This document shows, piece by piece, positions 57,923 to 64,000 of a DNA stretch of 64,000 nt. Source of the DNA: Gloeopeniophorella convolvens (lineage: Eukaryota; Basidiomycota; Agaricomycetes; Russulales); assembly GCA_022496205.1 (NCBI GenBank), contig WTXD01000012.1, positions 1 through 64,000 of the forward strand. Direction: 5' to 3'. The notes beneath the pieces are model-generated. The model did not search any database and was not told where the DNA came from. It worked only from the letters and a program-made list of their open reading frames with translations. A program made the position numbers and the translations under genes. Every line of letters starts with the position of its first letter. The stretch's first letter is position 1.

Positions 57923-60900
57923 TCACGGTACACGCTCAAGCCTGAATACACTAGTGAGCCTCTCAAGGAGCCGCTCGACGTTCCCGACTCTGTGTGCGAT
58001 GTCATCTGAAGGGTTTTCGCGAGCCCCAGCTAGTTTATCCAGAAGCTGCTCTATACTCCCCATGCGGCCAGCGAGGCGGTCAAGGTGATTCTCCACCGCC
58101 GCGAGTCGTTGTTCCGTGGAAAGTATCGCGTCATCAGGCTTTTCCAATTGTGATCGACATAGGATCAAAGGATGCTCCTCTGTGTGTCCTGGAGGGTGGC
58201 GAGACAGGTCAGCAACACTGGCATCAGCGTCACACATGCTACAGATAAACAAGCTGTCTACAACACGGGTCAGCTAGGCAAATATGCAAATTGGTCACGC
58301 TTCCGGGACCGACCTTTGCAAGCAGTACAATACCAGCATGGGAAGGCGATTGGAAGCTCGCATCTGCCACACACTAGCGAACCATTTGCTTCAGTATTGG
58401 ATTTGTCTTTGAATACCTTGGATGATCCGTGTCTCGAGCACTCTTCTTCAGCGCGTTTGATGGCTGCTCGTGCAGACGTGTATATACGCCCGTATTGGCG
58501 CGCAAGAATAGGCGCACGGATTTTGATCATGTGATGGCTTGGCTCGTGAACTACGCCTTCAGCATCTTCGTGGCCGACTACTCGTGCTTCGATGCACTTC
58601 GGAGAACTGCAGAGCGGCAGGGAGTTGAATGTCTCAGTGTTCGTGGTGACGCAATCGAGACAAAACAAGGGCGTGTCGTCGACGTCGCATCCGCATGCGT
58701 AGCACTGTATCTTGCTAAGTACTCTTCACATTAGTGGTGATTCATGCGTCATTGCTATGCTTTGCACACTCACCCTATAGCCCATGCAGATGCGTCGAAT
58801 AGCCTATCGTCCGAAGATGACACCTCCGTAGCGCCGTATTTCAGTACGATCTCCGATTCGGAATCGCGAGGCTCCTCGGTGGCGTGGTCGTACTTCGTAA
58901 CAGGAGATTCGAGACTGCGGAAGTAGGCGGGGGACCACAACTCCTTTTTGTCGCGAACATACTTGAACTACAAGCATGGTGAGATCCACGCCACCGAATT
59001 ATGCAGGACAAGCTCACCATCCCGAAAGCGAACGTTCTGAACTGCTTCTCGACATCAAGTTTCTGCTGCAAGAAGATATCTTTGGGGACAATCAGGGTGA
59101 CCTCGGGCGATAAAGGATGCATACTGCGCACCGTTCAGGTGCTGTGTTCGGCTCTCAATAACGTCTGTGACGCAAAAGATGGTTTCCTGTGCATCCTCTA
59201 GTTCGCGAGGATCCAACACTTTAGTGCGCATCGCTCGCATGATTTCATAGTGGCGCTTCACAAGCAGGTAGAGAAGCGGAAATACAGTCTGGATAGATAC
59301 GATAAGTCGAGAGCCACTTGGTTGAAAACTCTTCTGACGGACCTTCTCGATTCGCCCTGGCGTCTCTGCTATGAGAGCAACAGTTTCAACGCCATCGATG
59401 ACGTAACTGATACCCTCCAGGTTTCTCTTTATGCGGTCTTCCTCTGCGCTGATATATTGCGCGAATTTGTCGCGGTCAGCTACACTAGCTTGCAATGGTG
59501 TCACAGCGGCTGTCAGGGTATGCACGTTCATCCAAACCCAATGGAAATATTCGTCGAAAGCCTGCCGATTAGGGAGGAGCACCTCGGCGCGGAGCCCCTC
59601 CATCTTGGAGAATAGGTCTTCTATCTTAGTGGCATAGTCGATGATAGAAGACTTGAAGCCTGTCAGTTGTTTAAGTCGCTTGGCCACAACACGAATATCA
59701 ATTTGCTTACCGATAGCCCAGTAAGCTATCCAACGAGCAAGGCTTAGACACGCAAAATGTTATCCAAGTACCCGGAAGGCAGACAGAGTGTGTGCTTACC
59801 TCCAGTCCTGCGGACTGGAATCCGTGAATCGGTTCATTTCGGATATGGTGATGAAGCCGGACGCATCATCGTCGAAGGCCTCGAGGATAGGTTGCAACCA
59901 CGTGATGTCCATAAATGTGATTGCCCAAGCATCTTCATCCGAAGCTTTGTGAGCAGCAGCACCGGCTCCGTAGGTTCCGTCTTCCAAGGCAAGCTTTTCA
60001 AGGTAGTGGTCTCGAAGCGCAAGGACAAAATGGCGCGCTTTGACGTTTCCGCGCCAATTCTGGGGGATAGCCAAGTAAGCATGAAGCAGTCTCCGAGTAG
60101 CCGTGCGACGGACCATGTCTTTCCAAATCTCAGCAATCATCTGATCGGATCAACCCGACTGAGCGCAAAAACATGCGAGTGACGGCGGCACTCACGGGAT
60201 CGTGAACCCGAGCATGCGGGCCATCCTTCAAGCCCTTGATGACACGATCGGTTTCTCGCTGGACGATACTGCCCAACTCGTCAACAATCTGGCGCTTCTG
60301 CAACTTGAACTTGCGGGAGAATGACTGGTCGTTGTTCTTCACGGCGTCCTCGGGCTTTTCAAGGACGTCTTGTCTCAGTTCGTCCACGCTTGGGGCAGTT
60401 CGCGAAGTTGGTTTGATCTGGACGCCGTAGCGTCCTTCGGCATTGAGTGCGAGTGCCGTTCGGGTCACCTTCTGCTCCAGATAGAGTAACATCTTATCGT
60501 TTCCCTTCACGGCTTCGACACCTCCCTTGGCATCCACAAGCCTGGAGAGTCTACTCTGCTCGGGACTGACCAGGCCCTCAAGGAAGGACAAGAGCTCCGT
60601 CATCCTATGACGTGAAGTCAGCCGAGAACCGCCCAGTCAGGTGGGACGATACTAACTTCTCATTGGTAGCCCTAGTATTCGCTTCAATGATCCTAGTATT
60701 TGCCCCGACGTCATCAAGCTTCACATCCATTCTGTCGATACTCTGGGTCAAGTGAATGGTGAGTGCGGCCTGGAATTGGCCGTGCCTCTCCGAGAAGAGT
60801 CGTATGTAATCGGCAAATTTTTGGTTCCACAGTGGACCTTGTATCACTTTCGCGAGAAGCCGTTTCTTCGCATACGCGTCGCAGGTCTTTGAGCACTCCA

Positions 60901-62762
60901 TGATTTGCTTCCCAGTGATGTCCACGAGATATTTTAGGCGATCCTCGATGAACCTGCCGTCGGGCGCCTTCCGATTCTCGTCGCGCACGTCCTTCAGTCT
61001 GGACGGCATCAGTACAGCGCTACCTTACTATGCGAGAGCCGTCGCTCACCGTATCAGGACAGCCATCATATCTTTCATTTTTACAAACAACGCGATGATC
61101 TTTTTTTCGTTGTCGCGACGGTTTGCCTCGAGAGTGTATACAGTCTTGAATATCATGACGGTGCCTAAAAGATTCCCTTTAATTCATATATACAAGCAGC
61201 GATCAAGGACGCACCATGAATGAAGGGGTGCAACTTTTGGACCTCGTCCAGGGCGTTCATCAGCAAGGGCACACCTTCGCGAAAGTAGCTGATCTCCCGC
61301 TCTATGTCTTTCGTAACCTTGCTTTGTTTGAGTGCATTGATTTCTGCTGTGACTTGAGGGACGAGGGGGTCAATATTGTTCTTCACTTCGGTAATTTTGT
61401 CCTCTAGAGTAGAAAATTAGTACCCTATCGAAATCAAGACTTCGGCGTCTTACCAACGGAGCGGAGCTTTTTGTCCTTATCGTCTTTCTTTGGACCATCT
61501 TTTACCATATCCCAAGCCTCAGCTAGTGGATCCGGGACATGATCCAGAGATGGCAGCTTCCCAGGAGGCGCCGGAACTGGAGTGGAACTGGAAGCGCTAA
61601 GGACAGACGGCACGGCAATAGCCACGGGCATATTGGAGCGGCTAGCTTCGCTGATGGCATCTTCATGCTCTTGGGATGGTGACGCTGGTCGAGATGGTGG
61701 TAAGTACGTGTTGACTGGATCGATGAGATCCGCGACCCTAGCAGGTTCTGCTGGTCGTTGTGACTGCGATTCGCCCAATCCGTCTGTCGAATTGGGATCC
61801 TCGGAGCGAGTGACTGGATCGCTGGGCGAAGGGTTCGAATGATCCGAGCTAGAAACTGCATTACTGCCTGGGAACAGGCGTCAATGATAAGAAATGACGT
61901 GTGGTGGAAAACAGAGCGCACTACCGGACTGGAGCAACACAATCTTGCCCCTAAGACCATCGTCAGCCACGGACCTGGAGTCGGGGGCAGCACCCTGCCA
62001 GGGAGCAGGGGTCAACTCGTGTCCCAGAGAGCCAGAGTCCTCCGATCGACCATGTCTCCGAAGACGCTCGCGCCAACTCTTGTGTTGCTTTGGCTGCGGA
62101 CGTGTCTTCGCAGCGTTGTCCTGAGACGCGTCTATAGGGGCTGATCTACCCTCAAGGAAGTGATCGACGAGATCTTGTACGGTTTTTGCAGCACCATCAT
62201 GCCCAGGAATATGAGAACCAGGTGCACTCTGAGGTGCGAGCGAGGTGTCAACATCCCCGGTGTCAGAATCTGCTTGAAAACAATTAAGTACATTATCCCC
62301 ATAATTGCAACGTAGTGTACTACCTGAATTATCGACCTCGGAGTACTGATCAAAGTGTTCTCGGCTATCTTTGGATGTTGGGAAATTTCCAGTAAAGGTA
62401 TGCAGGTCGGCACCCGAAGCAGCGATATTGTCCTGAAGGGGCTCCTCGACGACTTGAGTCTCGAAAACACCAGTGGCGGCATACAGTTGAACTGCTGCGT
62501 GTCTCTCGTCCTCGCTGGTCTCAAGCAAAGACTCTTCATCGTCCGATGGCGTGGTAGCCCTAGATGCTGGCAGGCGCAAGCTGGCAGGTTCAACTGCGTA
62601 CGCTGCCTTCCATGGTTCGGTGAGATAACGTTGTCGTGAATGTTCTGGACGGTCAATGGTCGCAACACTATCGTCCGCAGAAATTGCGCGGTCTCTAACA
62701 GAGCTAGCGTGGCCGCTGAGCTCGCGCGATGTGACCCCTGCAGGATTTAAAGGCCGCGACAT
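57923..62762 (-). CDS. EF-hand plus ZZ-type zinc-finger protein (basidiomycete family), one frameshift in exon 5, apparently missing a middle segment
   Basis: There are sixteen exons: 62762-62324, 62269-61925, 61867-61454, 61403-61215, 61164-61051, 60998-60657, 60604-60196, 60140-60114, 60059-59800, 59742-59711, 59659-59343, 59288-59132, 59079-59018, 58967-58774, 58714-58314 and 58257-57923. With one extra A at 61079-61082 they give 1345 aa. The N-terminal ~400 residues are disordered. Helical parts follow (HGTVMIFKTVYTLEANRRDN, NVKARHFVLALRDHYLEKL), then one canonical EF-hand loop at residues 823-834 (DDDASGFITISE). Cys-rich ZZ-like clusters come next (CYACGCDVDDTPLFCLDC, CGRCELPIAFPCWYC), and the end is a coiled coil (EQRLAAVENHLDRLAGRM). 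Exons of 27 and 32 nt are included. Relatives I recall carry about 280 more residues before the ZZ domain. Role unknown; calcium and protein binding are likely. Confidence 0.8.
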
Positions 62763-64000
62763 GAGAGGGAGAAAGAGAGATACCCTCGTGAGATTATTAG
62801 GGGGAGAAGGCGATGAACACTCACATGGCCTTTGTAAGTTAGCCGTACGCCTACGCCTGTCAGCTATGGACACTTCCATACCAGGCACTCATGGTCGGAA
62901 AGCCGGCAACAGAGGAAGCCACAAGCTTCCCAGTCCTCTCGTGCGCGATGCAGGCATCCATACGTTTGACAGCGTGAGAGAAGATAATTAAAGCATGCTA
63001 TTCAAAGCAAGCTAATAACTCAAAGGGGGATCAGGTGTTCACTGTGAAAGGTCTGTCAATCTATAGTGATGTGTCACGACTCTACATCCCATCACCTGGC
63101 GCGCTTGTCCACCCCGTCAAAGTTATCCGAGCACCCTGCCTTTGATACGATATCGGGGGAGGTGGGTGGACGAGTGATTGTAAGCTGAGAGGCATAAGGA
63201 AGGTTCTGGAGAGTAGGCAGGCTGACTCTAGCATGTTTCGCGGGAATCAAACTGAGTTATGTGTCGGAAGAAGCACGCATGGATCCGGAGAAAGAACCCA
63301 CCTGATTATGGATACATTCTCCGCACGAATCACATACAGACACAGCGTTTAGACTCAACCCATTAACTTGAATGTCCTAGAAAATAGAAGGTGCGTTCGA
63401 CCTCTGTTGCTTCGTGAATCGTCACAGTGGGCCAACCCAGCCATTCGCGATCAGAATGCATTGGATTCTGTGCGAATCGACCCGCGTCTCAAAAAAGAGG
63501 GAGGTCGATACGCGAGTTAAATCTGAGAAAGCGTACCTGTCAGTACGGACCTAGGCTCTAAGCTTGTGAGCGCCCATTGAAAGCGTGAACCATGACCGAT
63601 GAGCGCATACACGAACATTTCCATTGATTGTGGAAACAATGAGACTCGGATAGTCGGGTTACACCGGAATATCCCCCTCCCACCACGCCAGTATGTTGAT
63701 CATTAACGCTGTGGCCAGTACCGTGTAAGATCATGCCCGTAGTGACAAGTATCATTTGCGAGAGAAGTCGGAGGAAACAGCCTCCACCGACCCTGATAGC
63801 TGGAGCGTAAGGGCAAGCTTCCTCACAGGCCTTTCGCGAACCCAATGAGGGCACCTGTGGGTCGCACATTGTGGAAAATGTCCAGCTTGAATGATGGTGC
63901 GGATGTAGATACAGTACGTGCTGCCTTGGAGATGCGGTGAGGAAAGTCTGGAGAAAGACGGGACACAACGGGTGGAAAGGACCAATAAATCCTGCAGCAT
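62763..64000. other. Upstream flank of the EF-hand/ZZ gene, no other gene supported
   Basis: The first few hundred bases will be the promoter of the minus-strand gene starting at 62762. Remaining open frames (for example 63558-63968, minus) are short and show no motif. No repeat or mobile-element signature was seen up to the window edge. Confidence 0.4.

Noticed and set aside
1..64000. CRISPR arrays, rRNA genes, secondary-metabolite cluster
   Set aside because: No regularly spaced repeats, no rRNA sequence, and no PKS, NRPS, terpene or P450 signatures were seen; the host is eukaryotic.

Overview
The window reads as nuclear DNA of a filamentous basidiomycete, most likely an Agaricomycete (inferred). 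Genes are split by many 41-60 bp introns with GTRNGY donors, CTRAY-like branch sites and mostly CAG or TAG acceptors. The gene set is fungal: a Zn2Cys6 regulator, DUF6593, a CsbD-like protein, a single-chain FGAM synthase, and several proteins I recognise only from basidiomycetes. Exon models were built by hand from splice signals, reading frame and remembered family sequences. No search or alignment was run.

Layout. 1-2895 is nested retrotransposon debris: the Pol tail and 3' LTR of a Ty1/copia element, a poly-A-tailed insertion inside that LTR with a 14-bp target duplication, a partial second LTR, and an opposing 5' LTR with its primer-binding site. 3523-13296 holds an SQS1-like R3H/G-patch gene (-) divergent from USE1 (+), a small predicted membrane protein, and a long RD-rich disordered protein. 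13297-26571 is gene-poor apart from one conserved disordered protein at 20318. 26572-36319 is dense: an unknown 254-aa protein, COG3 (-) divergent from ELP6 (+), a PWWP/TFIIS-N-like chromatin protein (-), and an MMTAG2-like protein (+). 39164-46348 has a DUF6593 gene, a P-loop kinase-like gene, an orphan spliced gene end, and a 12-exon Zn2Cys6 transcription factor (-). 49301-62762 has a small conserved basidiomycete gene, an F-box gene (-) divergent from the 1354-codon FGAM synthase, a CsbD-like stress gene, and a 16-exon EF-hand plus ZZ-type zinc-finger gene (-).

The genes do not form one pathway. They are mostly housekeeping: vesicle tethering and fusion (COG3, USE1), tRNA wobble modification (ELP6), splicing and ribosome biogenesis (SQS1-like), and purine synthesis (ADE6). 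Close divergent pairs (USE1/SQS1-like, COG3/ELP6, F-box/ADE6) probably share promoters. I found no biosynthetic cluster, CRISPR array, rRNA or convincing tRNA. The most notable signals are: five gene models that each fall exactly one nucleotide short; a P-loop split by an 11-nt microexon and a GC-AG intron; three perfect inverted repeats in the ADE6/F-box promoter; and an EF-hand/ZZ protein that seems to lack a large middle segment.
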